DNA of 16,964 nucleotides from Chloroflexota bacterium (GTDB taxonomy: Bacteria > Chloroflexota > Dehalococcoidia > SAR202 > UBA11138). Below are positions 7,199 to 15,899 of the stretch, piece by piece. The stretch spans positions 1-16,964 of the forward strand of contig JADFQF010000003.1 of the NCBI GenBank assembly GCA_022561955.1, in the 5' to 3' direction. A program made the translations under genes and the position numbers. Each line of letters starts with the position of its first letter. Position 1 is the stretch's first letter. The notes under the pieces were generated by a model. It was not told the origin of the DNA, ran no database searches, and worked only from the letters and a program-made list of their open reading frames with translations.

Positions 7199-7739
7199 GA
7201 AGATAAACGAGTACGTCACCTACGTCGAAATGACGTCCCCTGAACAGCTTGTTTCCGGCGCTTCGCCTTCGCGGGCGACGGAGCTCAGAATTCAGGCGCC
7301 GCCGTCTCCGGAGCTGAGCGAATCGCTTTACAAAGCTGTGGGCGGAGACTGGCTTTGGTTCGAACGCCTCCCCTGGGGCAAGAAAGAGTGGAGCGACTAC
7401 GTTCTGCGGCCCGATGTCGAGACCTGGACTCTCCTGGTCGAGGAGACCATGGCAGGCTACGCCGAGTTCGTCATTCACGAGGACAATAGCGTGGAGATAG
7501 CACAGTTCGGCCTGGTGCCGGACTTCATAGGCCGGGGCCTGGGAGGACACATGCTTACGCTGGCCGTGGAACAGGCCTGGAGAAGACGGCCTGAACGCGT
7601 GTGGCTTCATACGTCTTCCTTCGATCACCCCCACGCGCTGGAAAACTATCAGGCGCGGGGCTTCCGCATATTCAAGAAGGAGACTCTCACGCACTATTCG
7701 ATGGAACAGCCGCCTACGGGCCAGCTCGAAAAGACCTGA
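7191..7739 (+). CDS. GNAT family N-acetyltransferase
   Basis: A 182-residue protein of the Gcn5-related acetyltransferase fold, which transfers an acetyl group from acetyl-CoA. The acetyl-CoA-binding motif A is clear at residues 106-122 (FGLVPDFIGRGLGGHML, with the R-G-x-G-G pyrophosphate loop). It is followed by the late family motif LENYQARGFRIF at about 150-161. The chosen start is TTG at 7191, which overlaps the end of the preceding gene by 8 bases; ATG at 7230 is an alternative that would drop 13 residues. The Shine-Dalgarno is weak, so coupling to upstream translation is plausible. If the frameshift in the upstream gene is real, this gene would lose that coupling. Substrate unknown. Confidence 0.88.
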   Translation: MSEKINEYVTYVEMTSPEQLVSGASPSRATELRIQAPPSPELSESLYKAVGGDWLWFERLPWGKKEWSDYVLRPDVETWTLLVEETMAGYAEFVIHEDNSVEIAQFGLVPDFIGRGLGGHMLTLAVEQAWRRRPERVWLHTSSFDHPHALENYQARGFRIFKKETLTHYSMEQPPTGQLEKT

Positions 7740-7740
7740 A

Positions 7741-8229
7741 GTGTCGACGAGCAAACGGCCGGCAACGGAAGCAGACGCCCCGGACATGACCGGCAAGGGT
7801 AGCTACGTGCTCGTCCTGCGATTGGACGAGCCGCGCAGCATCGACGTGGGCAAGCTTGGCCGGGTGTGCTTCCCTGCCGGGGTGTATCTGTATTTTGGGA
7901 GCGCGCTGAACGGACTCAACGGGCGCATTCGGCGGCACCTACGACGCGAGAAGAAGGTACACTGGCACATCGACCGGCTGACCTCGCCGGCCTCCATCGA
8001 AGAGGTCTGGTGGATAGACGACGGCAAGAACTGGGAGTGCGGCTGGGCGCACGAGACGTCACGACGCTCCAGGCGGGTATGGTCCGTCGCCGGATTCGGC
8101 TCGTCGGACTGCGGATGCGGCTCACACCTGCACGGCCTCGGCTCCGCCTCGAATCTCGAAAGTGTGCGACGTCGACTGCAGCGTGTATGTGGGCGCAGGT
8201 TCAAGAGAGAGGTCATCGCGACCGGCTAA
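7741..8229 (+). CDS. DUF123 / GIY-YIG-like protein
   Basis: A 162-residue protein matching the DUF123 family, often annotated as GIY-YIG nuclease-like and in some archaea linked to endonuclease III. Visible motifs are GVYLYFGSAL (residues 47-56, the GIY-YIG-like strand pair), GRIRRHLRRE (61-70), HWHIDRL (74-80) and the Cys/His-bearing end GFGSSDCGCGSHLH (about 108-121). A nuclease role is inferred from the family and not established. The start is GTG at 7741, one base after the GNAT stop; ATG at 7786, just before the conserved region, is a credible alternative because neither has a strong ribosome binding site. It is probably the last gene of the cluster that starts at 6045. Confidence 0.85.
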   Translation: MSTSKRPATEADAPDMTGKGSYVLVLRLDEPRSIDVGKLGRVCFPAGVYLYFGSALNGLNGRIRRHLRREKKVHWHIDRLTSPASIEEVWWIDDGKNWECGWAHETSRRSRRVWSVAGFGSSDCGCGSHLHGLGSASNLESVRRRLQRVCGRRFKREVIATG

Positions 8230-8251
8230 ATCCCAGGGCGATTCAAACTTA

Positions 8252-8260
8252 TGCTATTAT
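8252..8260 (+). promoter_or_regulatory. Extended -10 promoter for the ABC transporter cassette
   Basis: TGCTATTAT matches the extended -10 form TGnTATAAT with one mismatch. No -35 element is seen at the right distance, which extended -10 promoters can tolerate. Transcription would start near 8267, just before the stem-loop at 8279, leaving a leader of about 215 bases before the permease ATG at 8483. Confidence 0.4.
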
Positions 8261-8278
8261 GGGCCCAGAACTTGTAGT

Positions 8279-8320
8279 CTTGGTCGCACGCACCCCATGA
8301 TGGGGTGAAGCTCGGCCAAG
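8279..8320 (+). other. Two-tier stem-loop in the leader of the permease genes
   Basis: An outer 7-pair stem (CTTGGTC 8279-8285 with GGCCAAG 8314-8320, one G-U) encloses an inner perfect 7-pair stem (CACCCCA 8291-8297 with TGGGGTG 8301-8307, loop TGA). They are separated by a 5/6-base internal loop. There is no T-tract after it, so it is not a classical terminator. I do not recognise any known riboswitch motif. It could be a structured leader or a processing/stability element. Confidence 0.45.
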
Positions 8321-8338
8321 CATCCTTCGCAGAGGTTA

Positions 8339-8377
8339 GCCACGGGTGTTGTTGAGATGGGCAGGGTGGCACTTTTT
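8339..8377 (+). terminator. Weak terminator-like or attenuator-like hairpin
   Basis: GCCAC (8339-8343) can pair with GTGGC (8366-8370), and ACTTTTT follows. The stem is only 5 pairs and the loop is 22 bases, so this is a poor intrinsic terminator. It could end read-through from the upstream cluster or attenuate the leader transcript. An 8-base direct repeat, CCACGGGT, occurs at 8340-8347 and 8390-8397. Confidence 0.25.
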
Positions 8378-8482
8378 CACTAGGCTGGACCACGGGTCTG
8401 TCGACGGAATTTCTCTAGACGCGGCGGCAGCCATTACGCCGTGCCGCCATTACCCGCCGACTCCCGGACGTTACCACAGTTA

Positions 8483-11400
8483 ATGCAGCCGCTACCGACT
8501 TACAAGTTTGTTCTCAAGCGCATAGCTGACGACTGGAAGCTGCTGTTGAGCATCTTCTCGGGGGTGCTCATTGCGTCTGCGCTCGTGTCCGGAGCGCCAA
8601 TCTATCTGAACTCCCTCAAGAGGCTGGCCGTAAACACGGCCATCGAACGCTCCTCCTCCACATTCCTGAACCTGCTCGCCTTCGCCCCCAATATACCGCT
8701 GCGGGACGACAGCATCGACAGATCCGACCTCGATGTAGACGAGGCAATCAACGACCACCTGTCGGAGTTCTTCTTAAGTCGGGAGCGTTATCTCAAGGGC
8801 CCCGTCTTTCTCGTGGGCACCCCTAGACTGCCGTTGCCTTCGGCACTTGACGCCAACGAACGGGCGTCGAGGGGTTACTTTCAATATCTGTCCAACATCG
8901 AGAAGCACGTCACCTTCATAGACGGTGTCATGGCCTCGGACGAGGTCGTTGAGGGACGAAATGGGCCGATGATCGAAGCCATTCTTGGCACATCGTCCGC
9001 CAAGGTTTTCGGGCTGTCCGTGGGCGATAAGCTGCTGCTTACTCCTTCGATCGGGGACCCCAAGCGAATTACAGTCGAGATAGTCGGGTTAATGAATCCC
9101 ACGGACCCGGCGGAAGAATACTGGAAGTACAGCGCTAACCTCTTCGTGGCGCCTGCGCCCCTCGACGACATTCCCGACGTCGGCATCGAGGTCGATCCCC
9201 AGGAGCCGCCGCTCGCCCTGCTCCTCTCCAAGCGCGCCATGCTGGACAGCCTGAGGAGCGCATATCCCGGTACCCTCCTCAGCTCTACATGGTTTATCTA
9301 CGTGGACAAGGCCGGGCTCAAGAGGATCGAACCGGATGACCTCAAACGCAGCGTACAGGGCTTCGAAGACGAGCTGTCGGAAAGCCTTCCAGGCTCAGCC
9401 GTATTCACGGGAATCGAGACGCTTCTGAGAAGATTCGAGCGCAGGAGCTTCTTCTCCAGCGTGCCCCTACTGCTGCTGCTCACCATCATGGTCATCACCG
9501 TCCTGTATTACCTTACGATGATGGTCTCGTATCTCGTGCAGAGCAGAGAGGCCGACGTGGCCCTTCTTCGCAGCAGGGGTGTCAGCACGCCGCAGCTCGT
9601 CAGGCTCTACGCCATCGAGGGCCTTGCAATTACGACCCTTGCCGTTGTTATCGCGCCCTTTCTTGCCTTCGGCGCGATAGCCCTTTCGGGCAAGCTTCCC
9701 TTCTTCTCAGATATAACGGGCGGCAGCCCGCTACCCGTCGATATGCGATGGTCGCCCTTTCTTGTTGCGGGGGCCGTCGGCGCCATAAGCATGGCGATAT
9801 TCGTCGTGCCCGGCGTGCTTGGTGCCAGGGCCGGCCTCATCATTCACAAGCTGAGGTCTTCCAGACCTCCATCGGTGCCCCTCTTCCAGCGGTACTACCT
9901 CGATTTGCTTCTGCTGGTGATCGGCGGCCTCGTGTTCTGGGAGCTCAATGCCAGGGGACAGCTGGTATCCGGCGGCCTCTTCAAGGGGGTGCAGGTCAAC
10001 GAAGCCCTGCTGCTCGCGCCCGTCCTCGTGCTAACCCTGGTCGCGCTGGTCTTCATGAGGCTGTTCCCCCTGCTCGTCCGGTACATCGGAGGCGAGTCCG
10101 CAGGGCTGCAACAGGCGGTCATATACGGCACCACGGTTCTCCTGGCGTTGACCTTTACCTCGGAGGCCGTACGCGCCGGTGCCTTCGACGGGCTCTGGCT
10201 CCCACTGCTGCTGACCGCCGCCATCGGAGCAACTTTTTGGGCTACGGACCGCGCGGAATCCACGCCGGCAGTCGTCCTTGGCATCGCCTTGCAAGCCATT
10301 CTGGTGACCGCCACCCTGCTCCTGCGAAACCCCGTGGCCGGCTCCTTCTCTTTCATCCCCTCTATTGCGCTGATGCTCATCGTCCCCATGCAGCTGCTAT
10401 ATATCGGGCTGCGGGCGCTCAATCGCGCGGCCCCCATCTGGCTATCCTTGAGCCTGTGGAACATGGCGCGAAATCCGCTCCAATATAGCTGGCTGGTCCT
10501 GCTGCTCGTAATGGTTACGGGCCTGGGCGTTCTCTCGACGACCGTCGGTGGAACGCTGGACCGCAGCTACGAGGACCGAATCTCGTACGAGATTGCCACC
10601 GATATCCGAGTAATCGGCATTCCGACGCACATGGCGCGGGGCAGGCGTGCTCTCAAGGAGAAGTATCTGGAGATACCCGGCGTTACCGGCGCCTCTCTAG
10701 CCCTGAGAGGAAGGGGCAGCCTGGGAACGACTATCAGCGGCGGAGCGTTCGAGGTGCTCGCCCTGGAGTCCCAGGAGTTTCATTACCTGTCCTGGTACCG
10801 CGACGATTTTTCAGACCGGCCCCTCTCCGGCGTGATGCGTTCGCTGCAGCCACAGTCTCTGGTGGAGCCCCTGTTGATTCCCGAAGACGCCGTCACCTTG
10901 GCAATCTGGGCTCGTCCTCAAGAACAGTGGGGAAACATATTCTTGTGGATGGTAGTTCAGGATGCTCGCGGAGTGCTCGATACGGTGACGCTGGGTGAGC
11001 TTGGAGCACCCGAATGGGGCCTGATGACGGCGGCCGTTCCGAGATCGTTGAAACCCCCACTTCAGCTCGTGTCGATTCAGATATTCGAGCCGGTCTACGG
11101 GCCCTCGGGCACCCCGGGCTCGCTGTGGATTGACGATATTCATGCGATAAGATCGGATGGCAGCGCGGTGATACTGGATGACTTCGAGCTTGGCCGGAAC
11201 GCGTGGACGCCGCTGGCGACCTCCGTGATCTCCTCCGACCGCGTAACCAGAGTACGGGACATTGTGTTCCGAGGCGCTCAGTCCGCCGTATTCAAGTTCG
11301 GCAAGGACACCGACCGGGGCATACGCGGCTTCTATCGGAGCCCCAGCGGCGGGCCGATTCCGGTCGTCGCCAGTGAGACGTTCATGCGGGCCTCGGGCGT

Positions 11401-12142
11401 CACGGTTGGACAGCCGATCATCGTCAATCTCATGAACCGCCTGGTCCCCATAGTCGTTCAGGACACGGTGAACTACTTCCCGACCCTGGACCCCAGCGGG
11501 GCGGGTTTCATACTAACGGACCTGGACGGCATGCTCAGGCATCTCAACATACTCAGTCCGACCACGTCATTCTCGCCCAACGAGCTATACCTCACCGAAG
11601 CGCCGGGTGCGGAAGGGGCGGTAAGAGATGCCATTCTCGCGCTGGTGGGCGACGATCAGATTCTGGACCGCCGCGCGCAGATCGAATCCATACGCCTGGA
11701 CCCATTGATTACCGCCGGTTGGAAGGCGCTCTCTCTGTTGGCCGTCGGCATAATCATATTGTCTGCGGGAATGGGCTACGTGACCTATCTCCTGGCGTTC
11801 TCCAATCGCAACAGAAGCCAGATGGGATATCTGCAATCGCTGGGGCTGTCCTACGGGCAGATGTTGGGCCTGCTGGTCCTGGAGCACTTCGTTATCGTCG
11901 TGATCGGGCTGGGACTGGGAACGGCGACCGGTTTCTTCATGAGCAATCTGATGGTCACCGCCCTGGCCGTCACCGAGGACGGATTCAAGGTCATTCCCCC
12001 GTTTATTCTCGAGACCGATCTCGGCCTGCTCATTCCCATCTATGGCGCGCTGATAGGCATCTTTTTGGCGTCCCTGCTTGGGGTTGCCCGAGGCATGAAG
12101 CGCATTGACCTACGTGCCATTTCTCGCATCGAAGGCGGTTGA
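8483..12142 (+). CDS. Giant FtsX-like ABC transporter permease 1
   Basis: About 1219 residues, an integral membrane protein with two FtsX-type modules. TM1 (about 20-42) is followed by an extracytoplasmic domain. TM2-4 (325-449) carry the cytoplasmic motif ALLRSRGVSTPQLVRLYAIEG. A central bundle of about six helices spans 471-643. The next helix follows WNMARNPLQYSW. A second extracytoplasmic region of about 380 residues comes next, and the last three helices (1081-1204) carry GYLQSLGLSYGQMLGLL. The second region includes a likely beta-sandwich (about 805-905, with SLWIDDIHAI and ILDDFELGRNAW) and the motif YFPTLD. ATG 8483 is chosen because the paralogue downstream has a similarly short N-terminus. 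GTG 8441 is in frame but lies inside a 7-pair hairpin (8423-8448), and neither start has a good Shine-Dalgarno. Type VII ABC systems (MacB, LolCDE, FtsEX) share this fold; substrate unknown. Confidence 0.9.
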   Translation: MQPLPTYKFVLKRIADDWKLLLSIFSGVLIASALVSGAPIYLNSLKRLAVNTAIERSSSTFLNLLAFAPNIPLRDDSIDRSDLDVDEAINDHLSEFFLSRERYLKGPVFLVGTPRLPLPSALDANERASRGYFQYLSNIEKHVTFIDGVMASDEVVEGRNGPMIEAILGTSSAKVFGLSVGDKLLLTPSIGDPKRITVEIVGLMNPTDPAEEYWKYSANLFVAPAPLDDIPDVGIEVDPQEPPLALLLSKRAMLDSLRSAYPGTLLSSTWFIYVDKAGLKRIEPDDLKRSVQGFEDELSESLPGSAVFTGIETLLRRFERRSFFSSVPLLLLLTIMVITVLYYLTMMVSYLVQSREADVALLRSRGVSTPQLVRLYAIEGLAITTLAVVIAPFLAFGAIALSGKLPFFSDITGGSPLPVDMRWSPFLVAGAVGAISMAIFVVPGVLGARAGLIIHKLRSSRPPSVPLFQRYYLDLLLLVIGGLVFWELNARGQLVSGGLFKGVQVNEALLLAPVLVLTLVALVFMRLFPLLVRYIGGESAGLQQAVIYGTTVLLALTFTSEAVRAGAFDGLWLPLLLTAAIGATFWATDRAESTPAVVLGIALQAILVTATLLLRNPVAGSFSFIPSIALMLIVPMQLLYIGLRALNRAAPIWLSLSLWNMARNPLQYSWLVLLLVMVTGLGVLSTTVGGTLDRSYEDRISYEIATDIRVIGIPTHMARGRRALKEKYLEIPGVTGASLALRGRGSLGTTISGGAFEVLALESQEFHYLSWYRDDFSDRPLSGVMRSLQPQSLVEPLLIPEDAVTLAIWARPQEQWGNIFLWMVVQDARGVLDTVTLGELGAPEWGLMTAAVPRSLKPPLQLVSIQIFEPVYGPSGTPGSLWIDDIHAIRSDGSAVILDDFELGRNAWTPLATSVISSDRVTRVRDIVFRGAQSAVFKFGKDTDRGIRGFYRSPSGGPIPVVASETFMRASGVTVGQPIIVNLMNRLVPIVVQDTVNYFPTLDPSGAGFILTDLDGMLRHLNILSPTTSFSPNELYLTEAPGAEGAVRDAILALVGDDQILDRRAQIESIRLDPLITAGWKALSLLAVGIIILSAGMGYVTYLLAFSNRNRSQMGYLQSLGLSYGQMLGLLVLEHFVIVVIGLGLGTATGFFMSNLMVTALAVTEDGFKVIPPFILETDLGLLIPIYGALIGIFLASLLGVARGMKRIDLRAISRIEGG

Positions 12143-12150
12143 ATAGACAT

Positions 12151-15100
12151 ATGCCCAGCGCCATCTCAAACCTGGTTTCCGCCTGGCCGCTCGTGATCAA
12201 GCGAAGCATCGCGCAGTGGCGACTGTTGTCGACCGTGATAATTGGCGTGCTGCTGGCCACGACGATCATGTCTGGTACCGTTATCTACTTCGAGGCCCTC
12301 CGGGAGCTTGCCCTCAAAAACACGCTGGAAGGCCTCACGGTTCAAGACAAGGACATCTTGATCAAGGCCGAGCGCGGACCGACGAATTTCGAGGAGTATC
12401 AGAAAGTCCGGCAGGCTATGACGCGCCAGTTCGACGGACGGCTCGGCTGGCTGCTGCGAGACACCATCCGAGGCGGCAAGACGGCGACATTTTTCCTGAC
12501 GGTCCCAGGCAACGAGGAGGCGGCCGGCGAAGATAATTCGCGCTCCTATTTTGTCTTTTCTCCGAGGCTGCCGGAGTATATCGAGATCTTGCCGGGAGGC
12601 CGGTTCCCCAACGAGCGGGCCCTGGACAACCCCAATGTGCCCTTCGAGCTGGAGGCCCTGGTGTCCGTGGAGGCGGCAGAGGCGTTCGGTGTAGGCGTAG
12701 GCGACAGGCTCTCAGTCGTTCCATATTGGACGGATAGGATCGATTACGCCGGAGTCGTGATCAGCGGTCTCTTCCGGAGAAAAGACGCAGACGCGGAATA
12801 CTGGTATCTGGACGACACGCTATTCAAGGCGTCAACGTCCGGCTCCTTCCGCACCGTCCCCTTTTACATCTCCGAGCTAACGTTCATGGAGGAGCTCGGG
12901 GCGGCGTTCAGGGACATGGACAGCTCCTACTCATTTCTTCTGGCCGTGGACCCAGACCGGATAAATGCCGACAACTCCACCTTCACTCGCGGGCAGATCG
13001 CGACTATGAAGGCCCGGCTGAGCAGCGACCTGTTCAGCTATAGACAGGTTACGGAGCTCGACGACGCCCTCGCGGAATACGACCAGCGGCTCTTCTTCAG
13101 CAAGATACCCATGTTCGTGATACTCGTGTTCATCGCCGTCGTCATCCTCTACTACGTGATCACGCTGTCGTCGCTGCTTGTCGAGCAACAGAAGGGCGAG
13201 ATAGCCCTCCTCCGCAGCAGGGGCGCGAGCTCGGCCCAGGTCCTTGCGGTGTTCGTCCTGGAGGGCGCAACTATCTCGTTGCTCGCAATCATCGCCGCCC
13301 CCTTGATAGCCGCCGCGACCATAAGCGCCCTTGGCTTCACGCCCGCGTTCTCCGCCCTTAGCGATGGCGACAGGCTAACGGTGACCATAACCGGTGGCGC
13401 GTACATGATGAGCGCTCTGGGCGGTCTATTGAGCTTTGCGGCGCTCATGATTCCCGCCGTACAGGCGTCCCGCGTCGGCGTTGCTCGACATCGCCAGCTC
13501 TCCGCGAGGCCGACCGCGGACCCGTTCTTCCAGAGGTTTTACCTGGACGTGATGCTGCTGTTCGTCAGCGTCTTCTTGTTCAGGCAGCTCAGCGAGCAGG
13601 GCTCCGTCGTGGCCACGGGGCTGTTCGGAGACGTCGCGGTCAACCAGATACTGCTCGCCGTGCCCGCGCTCATACTCGTCGCCTTCGCGCTGGTGCTGCT
13701 CAGGCTGTTCCCGCTCTCCATACGCTTCTTGAGCGGCGACTCACCCAGCCTCATGCATCTAGTCGTTGTTGGCGTCACAACGATTACCGCGGCGTCAATC
13801 CTGTTCGGCGATGCGATTGGCGGCAACGGCCTCGCGTGGCTGCCCCAGCTGGCGATACTCGGTGCCCTCGGCGCTCTATACTGGTACACGGAGCGCGCAA
13901 GCTCAAGGCCGTTGAGATACGGCGGCCTTCTGGTCCAGGCCGGGCTCGCTTCGGCGGTGATGATGAGCCCAATGAACCTTCCATTATTGGAGTTCCTTAC
14001 CTTCGAAGCGGGCGGGACGGCCGTTCAGCCCGGCATCGCGGCCGGTGTCGTGCTGCTGGGGCTGGACTTCCCCGCGGGCGGCGGCTTCATACCGATACCA
14101 GTGGGGATATTCTTCCTGGCGACGCGCGCCTTCTCCCTTCGCGCTCCGGTGGGCTACTCGATGGGAATGTGGCAGATGGCCCGCAACCCGACGCATTACG
14201 CACGGCTTTCTCTGCTTCTCATACTCATGGCGGGCCTCGGCATCTTCGCGGCCAGCTTCGGCGGCACGTTGGAACGAAGCTTCCAGGAGCAGGCACGATA
14301 CGCCACGGGCTCCGATGTCAGGGTCGAGGGCGTGCTGCTGAACTCACGCGGCCCAACCCGTCCGCTGATCGACAGCTACGAAGAGCTTCCCGCGGTAGAC
14401 CGGGTAGCTCCAGCCCTGCGCGCTTTCGGCACGGACCTCTCCAAGCTGTTCGGCAACCAGTACACCATGTTTGCGCTCGACAGCGAGGCCATGAGCGAGG
14501 TTGGATGGTTCCGCCCTGATTTTGCCGAAAAGCCCATGTCCGAGCTGCTGTCCGTCCTGAAGCACGAGGGCCAACCACTGGGCACCCTACTTCCCGAGGG
14601 CTCCCAGTCAATAGGCGTCCGCGTAAAGGCGGACAGACCTCATCCCAGCGTCGTGGTCTCGGCGCGCATCAAGGACTCCAACGACCGCTATTTCACGTAC
14701 ATACTTGGTCGACTTGCTTCGGGCGACTGGACAGACCTGGAGGAACGCCTGGAGAGAGTCAACAGGTTCAGCAGACGGCCGCCTCTGCAGCCCGTCCAGC
14801 CCATGACTCTCGTGTCGTTGAGCGTTCACGATACAAATTCCAGGGGAAAGCTGAGGGCGGGCTCCGTGTCCTTCGATGAGGTCTACGTGCGAATGGCCGG
14901 CGGCGGCGTCCGAGTCTTGGAGAGCTTTCAGAGCATTTCGGACTGGAACATCCTGAGGGTTGCGCGGGAGGCCGTGACGGACGATTTCCAGCAGTCGTCC
15001 GTGGGATTTGACGGCGAGAACGGCACCGGGCTCTTCATATGGTCCGAAGGAAGCCCGCTGACGGGCCGCGGAATCTATCACGGACCGCCCGTGTCTCCCC

Positions 15101-15897
15101 TGCCCGTCATAGCAAGCACCTCATTCCTGGCCGATACGGGGCATGACATAAACGATGAGTTTGAAGTCTCCGTCTCCGGACACAGGGTCCCCATCCGAAT
15201 CGTTGACAGCATCGAATTCTTCCCAACGCTGGACACCATAAACAAGACGTTCCTCCTATCGGACCTGACGTCCGTCCTGAAGTATACGAACCTGGACAGC
15301 ACTTCGAGCGAGCTCAAGCCCAATCAGGTCTGGCTGTCCACGAACTCGATCGACGGCGAGAGGGATCTGCTGATCAGCGCTTTGGAGAACGATGAGCCCT
15401 TTCTTCATCGCATCGTCCACGACACCGAGAAGGAGCTGGCCCTGTCCCAGGTTGACCCGCTCGTACAGGCCGGCTGGAGGGCCCTGCTGTTCATGGCGTT
15501 CGGCGCGGTGCTGATCCTGAGCTGTCTCGGGTTTCTCGTCCACGCCTACGTGTCCTTCAGAGAGCGGGAGATGCAGTTCGGGCTCATGCGAACAATAGGC
15601 TTCTCCATGCGTCAGCTAATTACCCTGGTATGTGTGGAGCAGGCGCTGGTCATCACGGCGGGCATGGGACTGGGAGCTGAGATGGGCAGGAGGCTGGGCG
15701 CCATTATCATGCCGTTTCTCAGCCATAACGACAGGGGCGGACAGGTCCTCCCGCCGTTCATCCTGGAGATCGACTGGGCAACCCTGGGCATCACATACGG
15801 GGTAATGATCTTCGTCTTCACGGCGATAATACTGGGTATGATATGGTTCATCAGGAGGATTTCTCTGCAGAAAATCCTCAGGCTAGGGGAAGTGTAG
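12151..15897 (+). CDS. Giant FtsX-like ABC transporter permease 2, paralogue of permease 1
   Basis: About 1248 residues with the same order of parts as permease 1. TM1 is at about 25-49. TM2-4 lie at about 318-440 with EIALLRSRGASSAQVLAVF. A central helix bundle contains DPFFQRFYLDVMLL and LRLFPLS. Then come WQMARNPTHYARL, a second extracytoplasmic region with a beta-sandwich-like part (about 820-920, SVSFDEVYVRM) and FFPTLD, and three C-terminal helices with FGLMRTIGFSMRQLITLV. The shared motifs show an ancient tandem duplication, now strongly diverged. ATG 12151 is 8 bases after the permease 1 stop; TTG 12139 (4-base overlap TTGA) is an alternative adding four residues. The pair probably forms a heterodimeric transmembrane unit served by the following ATPase. 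Confidence 0.9.
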   Translation: MPSAISNLVSAWPLVIKRSIAQWRLLSTVIIGVLLATTIMSGTVIYFEALRELALKNTLEGLTVQDKDILIKAERGPTNFEEYQKVRQAMTRQFDGRLGWLLRDTIRGGKTATFFLTVPGNEEAAGEDNSRSYFVFSPRLPEYIEILPGGRFPNERALDNPNVPFELEALVSVEAAEAFGVGVGDRLSVVPYWTDRIDYAGVVISGLFRRKDADAEYWYLDDTLFKASTSGSFRTVPFYISELTFMEELGAAFRDMDSSYSFLLAVDPDRINADNSTFTRGQIATMKARLSSDLFSYRQVTELDDALAEYDQRLFFSKIPMFVILVFIAVVILYYVITLSSLLVEQQKGEIALLRSRGASSAQVLAVFVLEGATISLLAIIAAPLIAAATISALGFTPAFSALSDGDRLTVTITGGAYMMSALGGLLSFAALMIPAVQASRVGVARHRQLSARPTADPFFQRFYLDVMLLFVSVFLFRQLSEQGSVVATGLFGDVAVNQILLAVPALILVAFALVLLRLFPLSIRFLSGDSPSLMHLVVVGVTTITAASILFGDAIGGNGLAWLPQLAILGALGALYWYTERASSRPLRYGGLLVQAGLASAVMMSPMNLPLLEFLTFEAGGTAVQPGIAAGVVLLGLDFPAGGGFIPIPVGIFFLATRAFSLRAPVGYSMGMWQMARNPTHYARLSLLLILMAGLGIFAASFGGTLERSFQEQARYATGSDVRVEGVLLNSRGPTRPLIDSYEELPAVDRVAPALRAFGTDLSKLFGNQYTMFALDSEAMSEVGWFRPDFAEKPMSELLSVLKHEGQPLGTLLPEGSQSIGVRVKADRPHPSVVVSARIKDSNDRYFTYILGRLASGDWTDLEERLERVNRFSRRPPLQPVQPMTLVSLSVHDTNSRGKLRAGSVSFDEVYVRMAGGGVRVLESFQSISDWNILRVAREAVTDDFQQSSVGFDGENGTGLFIWSEGSPLTGRGIYHGPPVSPLPVIASTSFLADTGHDINDEFEVSVSGHRVPIRIVDSIEFFPTLDTINKTFLLSDLTSVLKYTNLDSTSSELKPNQVWLSTNSIDGERDLLISALENDEPFLHRIVHDTEKELALSQVDPLVQAGWRALLFMAFGAVLILSCLGFLVHAYVSFREREMQFGLMRTIGFSMRQLITLVCVEQALVITAGMGLGAEMGRRLGAIIMPFLSHNDRGGQVLPPFILEIDWATLGITYGVMIFVFTAIILGMIWFIRRISLQKILRLGEV
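15885..15892 (+). promoter_or_regulatory. Ribosome binding site for the ATPase
   Basis: AGGGGAAG lies at the 3' end of permease 2, 7 bases before GTG 15900. It supports GTG 15900 over the in-frame ATG at 15906 and the ATG at 15843, which would overlap permease 2 by 55 bases. Confidence 0.6.
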
Positions 15898-15899
15898 CG

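Noticed and set aside
8230..8440. Possible tRNA or known riboswitch in the leader
   Set aside because: There is no T-arm GTTCRANNC motif or cloverleaf, and no TPP, cobalamin, SAM or glycine riboswitch core that I can recognise.
9748..10488. Plus-strand open frame inside permease 1 (246 codons)
   Set aside because: It is an out-of-frame Arg/Gly/Pro-rich shadow of a conserved membrane protein.
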